Shown here: in pieces, positions 15,661-26,180 of the stretch | Position numbering within the stretch: position 1 is the stretch's first letter | How the letters are laid out: the number at the start of each line of letters is the position of its first letter | From: Pseudobutyrivibrio ruminis DSM 9787 | GTDB lineage: Bacteria; Bacillota; Clostridia; Lachnospirales; Lachnospiraceae | NCBI RefSeq assembly: GCF_900218035.1 | Contig: NZ_OBMR01000004.1 | Location: 62,001 to 126,000, forward strand | Length of the DNA stretch: 64,000 nt | Direction of reading: 5' to 3' | Notes under the pieces: model-generated | Told to the model about the DNA's origin: nothing | Database searches by the model: none | The model's input: the letters and a program-made list of their open reading frames with translations, nothing else | Made by a program: the position numbers and the translations under genes

Positions 15661-17652
15661 TTAAATCTTAAACTGGTGTACTTGTTTGTCTAATTCAACT
15701 GAGGTTGATGCTAACATCTCAGATTCCTTAGCGACCTTCTCACTGTTGCTTGTCAGCTTAGATGACTGTTTAACAATTTCTTCTGATGTAGATAGGATAA
15801 TATCGGCACTTGCTGCCTGCTCCTCTGAAATTGCAGCTACATCAGTTGCTACTGCATCTACTTCACCTACTTTCTCTATCATGTCAGCAACCATTTCATT
15901 AGTCTGCTGAATGTTCTGGTAAATTAATGAGAATGTATCAACTGCATTGTTGATGTATTCGCTACTCTCATCAATACTCTTAACACTTTCTTCTGCCTTC
16001 TTTTCAGCATCTTTTACAAGATTATCAATTCCGTAAACAAGTTCTGTAATCTGCTGAACTGAATTTGTACTTGTCTGAGCTAGCTTACCAATCTCGTTAG
16101 CTACAACTGCAAATCCCTTTCCTGTTTCACCAGCTCTAGCTGCTTCAATAGATGCGTTTAATGAAAGAAGATTTGTCTCTTCCGCAATACTACCAATCAA
16201 CTTAACAATTTCTGTAATTTCATTTGATGCTGTTCCTACGTCGTTAATAGCATTCTGCAAGTCATTAATTGATGAAATGATATTGCTCATTGCATCACTG
16301 ACTTTTTCCATGTCCTTCTGACCCTTGTTTGCTACAGATACAGTTTCTGTCATTTGCTCGCTTACGCTTTCGCCATTTGTTCTAGTATCGGTAACAACCA
16401 TCGCTAGTGTTGTTGCGCTATTTGCAATTTCATTGATTGAGCTTGCTAATCCATCTACTGTTTCATTTAAGCCCTGCATAGATGTTTCTTGCATTTTGGA
16501 AGCATCATACATTTCTCTTGATACTGAATTACTTTCATCAGCCTGATTATTCAGGTTCACAGCAATATTTCCAATCTTGCTTATCAGACCCTGCATAGTG
16601 CCAGCGAAATCTCTGATTCCCTCTGACATAGAAGTAATTTCGTTATTTCCTTTGACTTCTACTTCCATTGTGAAGTCGCCATTTGTCATTGTATTGATTA
16701 CTCCTGAAAGCTTATTTACAGGATTAATTAAGATATGTACTGTTCTCTCGATTAATACAATCAATACAATTATTCCAACAGCTGCCAGAACTGCAAGTAT
16801 TTTTCCTAATGTTCTAACATCGTTCAGAATAATATTTGAAGGAACAAAGGAAACAAGAATCCAATCTGTACCACTTACCTCGCAAAATGCTGTCATATTT
16901 CCATTGATTTCTTTTGTAGATAAATCAGCAGAATTAATCGATTCAGCCACACCACTATAGAACTTATCTGAGCTATAGTCTGCGATATTTGCGCCTACCT
17001 TTGCAGAATCTCTATTACTGATAATTGTTCCAGTTGTGGCTTCTACGAGAAATGTTTCAGCATTTTCCATTTCAACGTTGGAATTTACAATAACTGTTAT
17101 TCTATCCAATGTTACATCAGCGCCAAGTACACTTATGCCTTCTCCAAAATTAAGCATACCCGTAGCACTTATTACATTTACGCCATCATTATTAACATAT
17201 GGTTCGCCATATGCCATGTTGATTCGCGTAGAACCTTCCTTGTACCAGTTAGATTCTCTGACGTTACTTTCTGTCTTTGATGAGCCGGCACCAGTGATTA
17301 AACGGCCATCGCTTGTTCCAATATATAATCCGTCAGCAAAAGTACTGTTATAGCCCACTGTACCATCCAATATCAGTTTTAAGCTTTCCTCATCTGGAGT
17401 AGTACTTTCTATTGTGTTTTTAAAAATTTTGAAAGAATCCAAATTATCCTTCATCCATGACTCTATGTCATTTTTTTGACTTCTAATAGATGTCTGAAGT
17501 AATTCTTCCGCTTCTTTTCTTAAACTATTAGAAGAAATCTGATATGAGATTAACACTAAGCCAATCATCATAATCGCTACTATTGGAATAATAATAACTA
17601 GAAGATTAAACTTGATGGAACCTCTTCGTTTTGTTTTTTTAAGCCCTTCCAT
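15661..17652 (-). CDS. Methyl-accepting chemotaxis protein
   Basis: 663-aa transmembrane chemoreceptor. Order: short basic N-terminus, membrane helix about 17-40, extracellular dCache-like domain about 45-290, second helix about 285-308, HAMP about 310-365 ([14 protein letters not shown]), then a coiled-coil signalling region. Its hairpin tip is [18 protein letters not shown] with [15 protein letters not shown], the CheA/CheW binding site. The start at 17652 has GGAGG five bases upstream, inside a longer frame beginning 17667. Its stop overlaps a possible ATG of the binding-protein gene (TAATG). No CheB/CheR tether pentapeptide is seen at the C-terminus (ends HQFKI). Confidence 0.96.
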   Translation of the reverse strand: MEGLKKTKRRGSIKFNLLVIIIPIVAIMMIGLVLISYQISSNSLRKEAEELLQTSIRSQKNDIESWMKDNLDSFKIFKNTIESTTPDEESLKLILDGTVGYNSTFADGLYIGTSDGRLITGAGSSKTESNVRESNWYKEGSTRINMAYGEPYVNNDGVNVISATGMLNFGEGISVLGADVTLDRITVIVNSNVEMENAETFLVEATTGTIISNRDSAKVGANIADYSSDKFYSGVAESINSADLSTKEINGNMTAFCEVSGTDWILVSFVPSNIILNDVRTLGKILAVLAAVGIIVLIVLIERTVHILINPVNKLSGVINTMTNGDFTMEVEVKGNNEITSMSEGIRDFAGTMQGLISKIGNIAVNLNNQADESNSVSREMYDASKMQETSMQGLNETVDGLASSINEIANSATTLAMVVTDTRTNGESVSEQMTETVSVANKGQKDMEKVSDAMSNIISSINDLQNAINDVGTASNEITEIVKLIGSIAEETNLLSLNASIEAARAGETGKGFAVVANEIGKLAQTSTNSVQQITELVYGIDNLVKDAEKKAEESVKSIDESSEYINNAVDTFSLIYQNIQQTNEMVADMIEKVGEVDAVATDVAAISEEQAASADIILSTSEEIVKQSSKLTSNSEKVAKESEMLASTSVELDKQVHQFKI

Positions 17653-17799
17653 TGCACCCTCCTTCAAAATTATTCTTATATCACAATATATTTAATAATG
17701 ATATTGCATATTCTTTGATACTAGTTCTTATGATACAAAAAGATTATTAATTTTCTGTGTCTCTTTGGTGTAAATATGTATATTTATCAATAAAAAAAA

Positions 17800-17826
17800 G
17801 CCCTCCGAGGAAAAATCCTCGAAGGG
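17800..17826 (-). terminator. tuf: Terminator of tuf
   Basis: GCCCTCCGAGGA (17800-17811) pairs with TCCTCGAAGGGC (17815-17826 region) with one C/A mismatch. It is followed on the minus strand by eight T residues. It closes the rpsL-rpsG-fusA-tuf series. Confidence 0.93.
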
Positions 17827-17864
17827 CATAATTTTATAATTTGGGTTGGGCTGTTCGCTCTCGA

Positions 17865-19052
17865 TTATTCGATGATTGTAGCAACACGACCAGAACCTAC
17901 TGTTCTACCACCCTCACGGATAGCAAATGTAAGACCCTGCTCCATAGCGATTGGGTGGATGAGCTCGATTGTCATCTCTACGTTATCGCCAGGCATGCAC
18001 ATCTCTGTACCTGCTGGAAGCTCGCAAACACCTGTAACGTCTGTTGTTCTGAAGTAGAACTGTGGACGATAGTTGTTGAAGAATGGAGTATGACGACCAC
18101 CTTCATCCTTTGTAAGAACGTAAACCTGAGCTGTAAACTTTGTGTGGCATGTTACAGTACCTGGCTTAGCAAGTACCTGTCCACGCTGGATCTGGTCACG
18201 GTTAACACCACGAAGAAGTGCACCGATGTTATCACCAGCCTGAGCCTCATCAAGAAGCTTACGGAACATCTCGATACCAGTTACAACAGTCTTCTGTGTA
18301 TCTTCCTTGATACCGATGATTTCAAGTTCGTCGTTAAGGTGAAGAACACCACGCTCTACTCTACCTGTAGCAACAGTACCACGACCTGTGATTGTGAATA
18401 CGTCCTCTACTGGCATAAGGAATGGCTTATCTGTCTCACGCTGTGGATCTGGGATGTAAGAATCAACAGTATCCATAAGTTCCATGATCTTGTCGCCCCA
18501 CTCGCCGTTTGGATCCTCAAGAGCCTTAAGAGCTGAACCCTTAATGATTGGGCAATCATTGAAGTCATACTCCTCAAGCTGCTCTGTAACTTCCATCTCT
18601 ACGAGCTCGATAAGCTCCTCATCGTCAACCATATCACACTTGTTAAGGAATACAACGATGTAAGGTACACCTACCTGACGAGAAAGAAGGATGTGCTCCT
18701 TTGTCTGAGCCATAACACCGTCAGTTGCAGCTACTACAAGGATAGCGCCATCCATCTGAGCAGCACCAGTGATCATGTTCTTTACATAATCAGCATGGCC
18801 TGGGCAGTCAACGTGTGCGTAATGTCTCTTCTCTGTCTGATACTCAACGTGAGCTGTAGAAATTGTGATACCTCTTTCACGCTCTTCTGGAGCCTTATCG
18901 ATGTTCTCGAAATCTACCTTAGCGTTACCAGCTACACGCTCAGCAAGTACCTTTGTGATAGCTGCTGTAAGAGTTGTTTTACCGTGATCTACGTGTCCGA
19001 TAGTACCGATGTTACAATGTGGTTTGGTTCTGTCAAAATGCTCTTTTGCCAT
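17865..19052 (-). CDS. tuf: Elongation factor Tu
   Basis: GTPase that carries aminoacyl-tRNA to the ribosome. The 395-aa protein has GHVDHGKTT (G1), the switch region [14 protein letters not shown] (G3) and NKCD (G4), then the beta-barrel domains 2 and 3. Length and sequence are ordinary. AGGAGG precedes the ATG. It is the last gene of the str cluster but has its own near-consensus promoter (19121-19149) in the fusA-tuf gap, which would allow the higher output EF-Tu needs. Confidence 0.99.
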   Translation of the reverse strand: MAKEHFDRTKPHCNIGTIGHVDHGKTTLTAAITKVLAERVAGNAKVDFENIDKAPEERERGITISTAHVEYQTEKRHYAHVDCPGHADYVKNMITGAAQMDGAILVVAATDGVMAQTKEHILLSRQVGVPYIVVFLNKCDMVDDEELIELVEMEVTEQLEEYDFNDCPIIKGSALKALEDPNGEWGDKIMELMDTVDSYIPDPQRETDKPFLMPVEDVFTITGRGTVATGRVERGVLHLNDELEIIGIKEDTQKTVVTGIEMFRKLLDEAQAGDNIGALLRGVNRDQIQRGQVLAKPGTVTCHTKFTAQVYVLTKDEGGRHTPFFNNYRPQFYFRTTDVTGVCELPAGTEMCMPGDNVEMTIELIHPIAMEQGLTFAIREGGRTVGSGRVATIIE

Positions 19053-19105
19053 TTTTAAAAATCCTCCTTAATATACTGCCCCTATTTGGGCAAAGTTAGT
19101 TCTAT

Positions 19106-19143
19106 ACTCTCAGTATCTCGATTATATCGAAAATACTGAGAGT
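19106..19143. promoter_or_regulatory. Dyad centred on the tuf promoter
   Basis: ACTCTCAGTAT (19106-19116) and ATACTGAGAGT (19133-19143) are perfect 11-base inverted repeats. One arm fills most of the spacer next to the -35, the other covers the first transcribed bases, and TATAAT lies in the loop. In read-through RNA from fusA it would fold as a hairpin. It may be an operator or an RNA element. Confidence 0.7.
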
Positions 19144-19149
19144 TTTCAA
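19121..19149 (-). promoter_or_regulatory. tuf: tuf promoter
   Basis: TTGAAA (19144-19149), exactly 17 bases, TATAAT (19121-19126) on the minus strand, directly after the fusA stop. This is close to the sigma-A consensus. The leader is about 60 bases and holds a small TGCCC/GGGCA hairpin at 19077-19092. Confidence 0.85.
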
Positions 19150-19160
19150 CTATTTATGAT

Positions 19161-21278
19161 TTATTTTGCGTGGTTAGAGATGATCTGCTCCTGAACGTTC
19201 TTTGGTACTGGCTCATACTTCTCGAAGAACATTGAGTAGTTACCACGTCCCTGTGTAGATGAACGAAGCTCTGTTGAGTATCCGAACATCTCTGCAAGTG
19301 GAACAAGTGCTCTAACAATCTTGCCGCCGCCAAGGTCATCCATTGACTGGATCTGACCACGCTTTGCGTTAAGTGATCCGATTACATCACCCATGTATTC
19401 CTCAGGCATTGTTACTTCAACCTTCATGATTGGCTCAAGAAGAACTGGAGCTGCCTTAGCCATAGCTTCCTTGAAGCACATTGAACCTGCAATGTGGAAT
19501 GCCATTTCTGATGAATCGACTTCATGGTAAGAACCATCGTAAACGTCTGCTTCTACACCAAGAACAGGGAATCCGCAAAGGATACCAGCCTTAGCTGCTT
19601 CCTCGATACCCTCACCAACAGATGGGATGTATTCCTTAGGAATAGCACCACCAACTACTGAAGACTTAAATCTGAATGTCTCTTCAGCGTTAGCATCCAT
19701 TGGAGTAAATCTAACCTTACAATGACCGTACTGACCACGTCCACCAGACTGCTTAGCATACTTGTATTCCTGATCAACTGCCTTTGTAAATGTTTCCTTG
19801 TATGCAACCTGAGGTGCACCAACGTTAGCCTCAACCTTGAACTCTCTAAGAAGACGATCAACAATGATCTCAAGGTGAAGCTCACCCATACCAGCGATGA
19901 TTGTCTGGCCTGTCTCCTGATCAGTATGCTGACGGAATGTAGGATCCTCTTCAGCAAGCTTTGCAAGAGCTTCGCCCATCTTCTGCTGTCCAGCCTTAGT
20001 CTTAGGCTCGATAGCAAGCTCGATAACTGGCTCTGGGAATTCCATAGACTCAAGGATTACTGGATGCTGCTCATCGCAGATTGTATCACCAGTTGTTGTA
20101 AACTTAAGACCTACAACAGCTGCGATATCACCAGAGTAAACCTTGTCTAACTCTGTACGCTTGTTAGCGTGCATCTGAAGAATACGACCAACACGCTCCT
20201 TCTTATCCTTTGTAGCGTTAAGGCAGTATGAACCTGAGTTCAATGTACCTGAGTATACACGGATAAATGCGAGCTTTCCAACGAATGGATCAGCCATAAT
20301 CTTGAAAGCTAAAGCTGCGAATGGCTCATCATCTGATGAGTGCTTCTCAACTGGGTTACCATCTAAGTCTGTACCCTGAATAGCTGGTACGTCTGTAGGA
20401 GCTGGCATAAACTCAAGGATAGCATCAAGAAGCTTCTGAACACCCTTGTTTCTATATGCAGATCCACAGCATACTGGGATAGCCTTACATTCGCAAGTTG
20501 CCTTACGAAGTACAGCCTTAAGCTCATCGATAGAAGGCTCCTCACCCTCAAGATAAGCCATCATAAGATCATCATCTAACTCACAGATCTTCTCAACGAG
20601 TTCTGTGTGATAAAGCTCAGCATCATCAGCCATATCAGCTGGGATGTCTGTGATAGAAATATCATCACCCTTATCATCGTTATAGATGTATGCTTTCATC
20701 TCGAAAAGGTCGATAATTCCCTTGAAATCATCTTCCTTACCGATTGGAAGCTGAAGAACGATAGCGTTCTTCTTAAGTCTATCACGGATCTGATCAACAG
20801 CTCCGTAGAAGTTTGCACCAAGGATATCCATCTTATTGATGAAAGCCATTCTTGGTACGTTATATGTGTCAGCCTGTCTCCAAACATTCTCTGACTGTGG
20901 CTCAACGCCACCCTTTGCACAGAAGACACCAACGGCGCCATCAAGTACACGAAGGGAACGCTCAACCTCAACAGTAAAGTCTACGTGGCCTGGTGTATCA
21001 ATGATGTTGATACGGTGCTCAAGAGCACCCTTCTTAGGCTTGCAGTTTTCCTGCTCAGTCCAGTGACATGTTGTAGCAGCTGAAGTAATTGTGATACCTC
21101 TCTCAGCTTCCTGCTCCATCCAGTCCATGGTTGCAGTACCTTCGTGAGTATCACCGATCTTGTAGTTAACACCAGTATAGTAAAGAATACGCTCTGTAAG
21201 TGTAGTCTTTCCGGCATCGATATGAGCCATAATACCAATATTTCTGGTACGCTCAAGTGGATATTCTCTTCCTGCCAC
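19161..21278 (-). CDS. fusA: Elongation factor G
   Basis: Ribosomal translocase GTPase, 705 aa. G1 [11 protein letters not shown] near residue 20, switch [11 protein letters not shown]3 DTPGHVDF and G4 NKMD are present, followed by domains II-V with the usual GGRGQYGH stretch of domain IV. The start codon is GTG at 21278, with AGGAGG nine bases upstream. It lies 15 bases after rpsG. Normal in length; this is the canonical str-operon copy. Confidence 0.99.
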   Translation of the reverse strand: MAGREYPLERTRNIGIMAHIDAGKTTLTERILYYTGVNYKIGDTHEGTATMDWMEQEAERGITITSAATTCHWTEQENCKPKKGALEHRINIIDTPGHVDFTVEVERSLRVLDGAVGVFCAKGGVEPQSENVWRQADTYNVPRMAFINKMDILGANFYGAVDQIRDRLKKNAIVLQLPIGKEDDFKGIIDLFEMKAYIYNDDKGDDISITDIPADMADDAELYHTELVEKICELDDDLMMAYLEGEEPSIDELKAVLRKATCECKAIPVCCGSAYRNKGVQKLLDAILEFMPAPTDVPAIQGTDLDGNPVEKHSSDDEPFAALAFKIMADPFVGKLAFIRVYSGTLNSGSYCLNATKDKKERVGRILQMHANKRTELDKVYSGDIAAVVGLKFTTTGDTICDEQHPVILESMEFPEPVIELAIEPKTKAGQQKMGEALAKLAEEDPTFRQHTDQETGQTIIAGMGELHLEIIVDRLLREFKVEANVGAPQVAYKETFTKAVDQEYKYAKQSGGRGQYGHCKVRFTPMDANAEETFRFKSSVVGGAIPKEYIPSVGEGIEEAAKAGILCGFPVLGVEADVYDGSYHEVDSSEMAFHIAGSMCFKEAMAKAAPVLLEPIMKVEVTMPEEYMGDVIGSLNAKRGQIQSMDDLGGGKIVRALVPLAEMFGYSTELRSSTQGRGNYSMFFEKYEPVPKNVQEQIISNHAK

Positions 21279-21293
21279 TGTTTGTCCCTCCTA

Positions 21294-21764
21294 TTAGAAT
21301 CTGTAATGAGCAAATGCCTTATTAGCTTCTGCCATTCTATGCATTTCTTCTTTTCTCTTAACAGCTGAACCTGTGTTTCCAGCTGCATCCATGATCTCGT
21401 TTGCAAGACGCTCTTCCATTGTCTTCTCTGTACGTGTACGTGAGAACATTGTGAGCCATCTAAGGCCAAGGGCCTGACGACGATCTGGTCTTACTTCGAT
21501 AGGTACCTGATATGTAGCACCACCGATACGTCTAGCCTTTACCTCAAGTACAGGCATAACGTTGTTCATAGCTTCCTCGAAAACCTCAAGTGCAGGTCTT
21601 CCAGTCTTTTCCTCGACTTTGCCAAATGCACCATATACAATCTTCTGAGCTACACCCTTCTTACCATCAAGCATGATGTTGTTGATAAGCTTTGTAACTA
21701 CTTTGCTATTGTATATAGGATCTGCCAAAACGTCTCTTTTTTGAGTATGTCCTTTTCTTGGCAC
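21294..21764 (-). CDS. rpsG: 30S ribosomal protein S7
   Basis: 156-aa primary 16S rRNA binding protein that nucleates the 30S head. The sequence is typical ([18 protein letters not shown]; the [10 protein letters not shown] region; the C-terminal [10 protein letters not shown]). It starts with GTG at 21764, preceded by AAGGAGG. A 149-base gap separates it from rpsL, which is long for this operon and shows only AT-rich sequence with no clear hairpin. S7 is a translational repressor of this operon in E. coli; whether the gap serves that here is unknown. Confidence 0.99.
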   Translation of the reverse strand: MPRKGHTQKRDVLADPIYNSKVVTKLINNIMLDGKKGVAQKIVYGAFGKVEEKTGRPALEVFEEAMNNVMPVLEVKARRIGGATYQVPIEVRPDRRQALGLRWLTMFSRTRTEKTMEERLANEIMDAAGNTGSAVKRKEEMHRMAEANKAFAHYRF

Positions 21765-21913
21765 GATACTTCCCTCCTTAACTAAAATTTGTTAGATCAA
21801 CGGTACTCACAAATTTACTTGTGTTCATGCATTATTTATTCTATAGAGAAAAAATAACAACATTAACCAAATTTTTGTGATATACAATAAATTTCCTAAG
21901 CCTTTACGCTATT

Positions 21914-22333
21914 TTACTTAGCATCCTTAGGTCTCTTAGCGCCGTACTTTGAACGTCCCTGCTTGCGGTTTGCAACGCCGGCTGTATCAAGAGTACCTCT
22001 GATTACGTGATAACGTGTACCAGGTAAATCCTTAACACGACCACCACGAATCAAAACAACGCTATGCTCCTGAAGATTGTGACCTTCGCCTGGAATGTAT
22101 GATGTTACTTCGATTCCGTTTGAAAGACGAACTCTGGCAATCTTACGAAGAGCTGAGTTAGGCTTCTTAGGTGTAGCTGTCTTAACAGCTGTACATACAC
22201 CACGCTTCTGTGGAGAAGAAGTGTTAGTAGGCTTCTTCTTAAGAGAGTTATAACCTCTCTGAAGTGCTGGTGCTGTAGACTTCTTTACAGATGTCTGACG
22301 ACCTTTTCTAACTAGCTGGTTGAATGTTGGCAT
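21914..22333 (-). CDS. rpsL: 30S ribosomal protein S12
   Basis: 139-aa protein of the decoding centre. It carries the roughly 14-residue insertion near residue 25-40 found in many Firmicutes compared with E. coli. The streptomycin-contact loop [11 protein letters not shown] is unaltered (both lysines kept), and [13 protein letters not shown] and the loop GRVKDLPG are intact, so a streptomycin-sensitive type is expected. AGGAGG precedes the ATG. It is first in the rpsL-rpsG-fusA-tuf operon, driven by a consensus promoter at 22405-22433. Confidence 0.99.
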   Translation of the reverse strand: MPTFNQLVRKGRQTSVKKSTAPALQRGYNSLKKKPTNTSSPQKRGVCTAVKTATPKKPNSALRKIARVRLSNGIEVTSYIPGEGHNLQEHSVVLIRGGRVKDLPGTRYHVIRGTLDTAGVANRKQGRSKYGAKRPKDAK

Positions 22334-22404
22334 TCTTTTTTACCTCCTAATTTATTTCTTTACGCAAAAATAGGCATAAATATCCTATTAGCGCATGCTA
22401 GAAC

Positions 22405-22433
22405 ATTATATTTCCTTAATTTCATTATGTCAA
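22405..22433 (-). promoter_or_regulatory. rpsL: rpsL (str operon) promoter
   Basis: A perfect sigma-A consensus on the minus strand: TTGACA (22428-22433), 17 bases, TATAAT (22405-22410). The leader is about 65 bases. It lies just after the rpoC terminator, so the str genes form their own unit. Confidence 0.93.
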
Positions 22434-22449
22434 GGTTAAAAATGTGAAA

Positions 22450-22478
22450 AAAAGACCCTGGCAATGCCAAGGTCTTTT
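22450..22478 (-). terminator. Terminator of rpoBC
   Basis: AAAAGACC (22450-22457) pairs with GGTCTTTT (22471-22478), and the inner TGGC with GCCA, around one C/A mismatch. A run of seven T residues follows on the minus strand. It lies 12 bases after the rpoC stop. Confidence 0.93.
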
Positions 22479-22489
22479 ATATATTTTGA

Positions 22490-25400
22490 TTATTCTACAT
22501 CTACAAGCTCATCTGAAAGTGCTTCTGCACCATTAGCTTCGCCTTCGAACTCTTCTGTAGACATTGCTGCATCTGCAAGCTGATTGTCTGTTGAAAGAGG
22601 AATGTTTGAATATCTCTTCATACCTGTACCAGCAGGGATTAAGCGACCGATGATAACGTTCTCTTTAAGTCCGTTAAGTGGATCAACCTTACCCTTAATA
22701 GCTGCATCAGTAAGAACCTTTGTTGTCTCCTGGAATGAAGCTGCTGAAAGGAATGAGTTAGTAGCAAGGGCTGCCTTTGTGATACCAAGGAGTTCCTGTG
22801 TACCAGTAGCAACTTCCTTACCTTCTGCCTCCATCTGCTCGTTAGCTTCTTCAAAGTCAAGCCAGTCTACAAGTGAACCAGGCATAAATCCTGTATCACC
22901 AGCCTCGTCAACTCTGATACGCTTTAACATCTGACGGCAAAGAACTTCGATATGCTTATCGTTGATATCAACACCCTGTAAACGGTAAACACGCTGTACT
23001 TCACGGATGAGGTAATCCTGAACAGCTGACTTACCCTTGATTGTAAGGATATCATGTGGGTTTACAGAACCTTCTGTAAGCTCATCACCAGCTTCAAGTT
23101 CCTGACCTGAAATAACCTTGATACGTGATCCATAAGGAATTAAGTACTTCTCTACATCACCTGTTTCAGAGTTTGTAACAACAACTTCTCTCTTCTTTGT
23201 CTTAGAATCTTCTTCGATAGAAACTGTACCAGCAATCTCTGTGATGATTGCAAGTCCCTTAGGCTTTCTAGCCTCGAAAAGCTCCTCGACACGAGGAAGA
23301 CCCTGTGTAATATCGTTACCAGCAACACCACCAGTATGGAATGTTCTCATAGTAAGCTGTGTACCTGGCTCACCGATTGACTGAGCAGCGATGATACCGA
23401 TTGCTTCACCAACCTGTACAGCACGTCCTGATGCCATGTTAGCGCCGTAGCACTTAGCACAAACACCAACGTGTGAACGACAGTTAAGTACGTTTCTGAT
23501 CTTAACTTTCTTGATTGGGTTGCCCTTATCATCAACACCCTTTTCGATGATTGCAGCTGCACGCTTAGGTGTGATCATGTGGTTAGCCTTAACGATAACC
23601 TCACCCTTAGCATCGCAGATTGTGTAGCATGAGAATCTACCAGTAATACGATCCTTAAGTGACTCGATTTCTTCACGACCATCCATGAATGCGTATACCC
23701 ACATACCTGGAATCTCGCGATTTGTACCAGCAACACAGTCAGATTCACGAACAATAAGTTCCTGAGCAACGTCAACCATTCGACGTGTCAAGTATCCTGA
23801 ATCGGCTGTACGAAGAGCTGTATCAGAAAGACCCTTACGAGCACCGTGAGCTGACATGAAGTACTCAAGTACATCAAGACCTTCACGGAAGTTTGACTTA
23901 ATAGGAAGCTCGATAGTCTTACCTGTTGTATCAGCCATCAAACCACGCATACCAGCAAGCTGCTTGATCTGCTTTTCAGAACCACGGGCACCTGAATCAG
24001 CCATCATGAAGATGTTGTTGTACTTATCAAGACCATCAAGAAGGTCCTTAGTAAGCTCATCATCAGTCTCTTTCCAAGTATCTACTACTTCACGATAACG
24101 CTCTTCTTCTGTGATAAGACCACGCTTATACTGACGTGTAATCCTATCAACTGTCTCCTCAGCCTTAGCAATAAGCTCTGGCTTCTGAGCAGGTACTGTC
24201 ATATCTGAAATTGAAACTGTCATGGCAGCAATTGTTGAGTAGTGGTAACCCATTGCCTTGATATCATCAAGAACTTCTGCTGTCTTTGTAGCTCCATGTG
24301 TATTAATAACTTTTTCAAGAATCTGCTTTAACTGCTTCTTACCAACGTGGAAGTCTACCTCTGGTACGAGCTCGTTCTCAGGATTTGTTCTATCTACATA
24401 GCCAAGATCCTGTGGAATAATCTCGTTGAAGAGAAGTCTACCAAGTGTTGATGAAACATTACCTGTAACAACAGTTCCGTCAGCATGCTGCTTTGAAACA
24501 CGAACTGTGATACGTGCATGCATTGTTAATGCATCGTTTTCGTATGCAAGAATTGCCTCGCTAAGGTTCTTGAAGATTTTGCCTTCGCCAAGCTCTTCTC
24601 TAGTATCACCTACAGACTTACCACGCTCCTGTGTGAGGTAGTAAATACCAAGTACCATATCCTGTGAAGGAACGGCAACAGGACCACCATCTGAAGGCTT
24701 CAAGAGGTTGTTAGGTGAAAGAAGCATAAATCTACATTCAGCCTGTGCCTCCTGAGTAAGTGGAAGATGAACAGCCATCTGGTCACCATCGAAATCGGCG
24801 TTGAAAGCTGTACATACAAGTGGATGAAGCTTGATAGCTCTACCTTCTACAAGGATTGGCTCGAAAGCCTGAATACCAAGTCTATGAAGTGTAGGAGCAC
24901 GGTTAAGCATAACTGGATGCTCTTTAATGACATCTTCAAGGATGTCCCAAACCTCTGGCTCAAACTTCTCTACCATCTTCTTAGCATATTTAATGTTGTG
25001 AGCCATTCCATTACCAACAAGCTCCTTCATAACGAAAGGCTTGAAGAGCTCAAGCGCCATCTCCTTTGGAAGACCACACTGGTAAATCTTAAGCTCTGGT
25101 CCTACGACGATAACTGAACGACCTGAGTAGTCAACACGCTTACCAAGAAGGTTCTGTCTGAATCGACCAGACTTACCCTTAAGCATGTCTGAAAGTGACT
25201 TAAGAGGTCTGTTACCAGGACCTGTAACAGGACGACCACGACGACCGTTATCGATAAGAGCATCAACAGCTTCCTGAAGCATACGCTTTTCGTTACGTAC
25301 GATGATATCAGGAGCACCAAGCTCTAAGAGTCGACGAAGTCGGTTATTTCTATTGATAATACGACGGTATAAGTCGTTAAGATCAGATGTAGCGAAACGG

Positions 25401-26161
25401 CCACCATCAAGCTGTACCATAGGACGAAGATCTGGTGGAATAACAGGGATAACTGTCATAATCATCCATTCAGGTCTGTTTCCTGACTCGCGGAATGCCT
25501 CAACAACCTCAAGTCTCTTGATGATACGTGAACGCTTCTGGCCTGTAGCGTTATCTAATTCAATCTGAAGCTTTGTAGCCTCTTCATCAAGGTCAATGTC
25601 CTTGAGAAGCTCCTGAATAGCTTCAGCACCCATTCCTACTCTGAAGCCGTTACCATACTGCTCTCTAGCTTCCTGGTACTCAGCTTCTGTAAGAACCTGC
25701 TTATACATGAGAGCTGTCTCTCCTGCATCAAGAACGATGTATGATGCAAAGTAGAGAACCTTCTCAAGTGTCTTTGGTGAAAGATCAAGAATAAGTCCCA
25801 TACGTGAAGGAATACCCTTGAAATACCAAATATGTGAAACTGGTGCAGCAAGTTCAATGTGACCCATACGCTCACGACGAACGCTTGCCTTTGTGATTTC
25901 AACACCACAACGATCACAAACTACACCCTTATAACGAATCTTCTTGTACTTTCCGCAGTGACATTCCCAGTCCTTGCTAGGTCCAAAAATCTTTTCGCAG
26001 AAAAGACCATCCTTTTCAGGCTTCAGTGTACGATAGTTGATTGTCTCTGGCTTTTTAACTTCGCCACGAGACCACTGTCTGATCTTTTCAGGTGAAGCCA
26101 ATCCAATCTGTATTGCGTCAAATGCTATTGGTTGATATGTCGCTTCTTTATTCTCTGGCAT
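22490..26161 (-). CDS. rpoC: RNA polymerase subunit beta'
   Basis: 1223-aa largest core subunit. The N-terminal zinc site ([20 protein letters not shown]) is present, as is the active-site triad motif [12 protein letters not shown] that holds the catalytic magnesium. The second zinc cluster ([13 protein letters not shown]) and the trigger-loop region ([16 protein letters not shown]) follow. There is no lineage-specific large insertion, in keeping with a Firmicute. It starts 19 bases after rpoB with AGGAAGGGAG upstream. Confidence 0.99.
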   Translation of the reverse strand: MPENKEATYQPIAFDAIQIGLASPEKIRQWSRGEVKKPETINYRTLKPEKDGLFCEKIFGPSKDWECHCGKYKKIRYKGVVCDRCGVEITKASVRRERMGHIELAAPVSHIWYFKGIPSRMGLILDLSPKTLEKVLYFASYIVLDAGETALMYKQVLTEAEYQEAREQYGNGFRVGMGAEAIQELLKDIDLDEEATKLQIELDNATGQKRSRIIKRLEVVEAFRESGNRPEWMIMTVIPVIPPDLRPMVQLDGGRFATSDLNDLYRRIINRNNRLRRLLELGAPDIIVRNEKRMLQEAVDALIDNGRRGRPVTGPGNRPLKSLSDMLKGKSGRFRQNLLGKRVDYSGRSVIVVGPELKIYQCGLPKEMALELFKPFVMKELVGNGMAHNIKYAKKMVEKFEPEVWDILEDVIKEHPVMLNRAPTLHRLGIQAFEPILVEGRAIKLHPLVCTAFNADFDGDQMAVHLPLTQEAQAECRFMLLSPNNLLKPSDGGPVAVPSQDMVLGIYYLTQERGKSVGDTREELGEGKIFKNLSEAILAYENDALTMHARITVRVSKQHADGTVVTGNVSSTLGRLLFNEIIPQDLGYVDRTNPENELVPEVDFHVGKKQLKQILEKVINTHGATKTAEVLDDIKAMGYHYSTIAAMTVSISDMTVPAQKPELIAKAEETVDRITRQYKRGLITEEERYREVVDTWKETDDELTKDLLDGLDKYNNIFMMADSGARGSEKQIKQLAGMRGLMADTTGKTIELPIKSNFREGLDVLEYFMSAHGARKGLSDTALRTADSGYLTRRMVDVAQELIVRESDCVAGTNREIPGMWVYAFMDGREEIESLKDRITGRFSCYTICDAKGEVIVKANHMITPKRAAAIIEKGVDDKGNPIKKVKIRNVLNCRSHVGVCAKCYGANMASGRAVQVGEAIGIIAAQSIGEPGTQLTMRTFHTGGVAGNDITQGLPRVEELFEARKPKGLAIITEIAGTVSIEEDSKTKKREVVVTNSETGDVEKYLIPYGSRIKVISGQELEAGDELTEGSVNPHDILTIKGKSAVQDYLIREVQRVYRLQGVDINDKHIEVLCRQMLKRIRVDEAGDTGFMPGSLVDWLDFEEANEQMEAEGKEVATGTQELLGITKAALATNSFLSAASFQETTKVLTDAAIKGKVDPLNGLKENVIIGRLIPAGTGMKRYSNIPLSTDNQLADAAMSTEEFEGEANGAEALSDELVDVE

Positions 26162-26180
26162 TTTCTAGCTCCCTTCCTAT

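Noticed and set aside
4377-17652. Possible defence or mobile island in the accessory part.
   Set aside because: No integrase, transposase, restriction, toxin or terminal repeat was found; the genes are ordinary transport, regulation and sensing functions.
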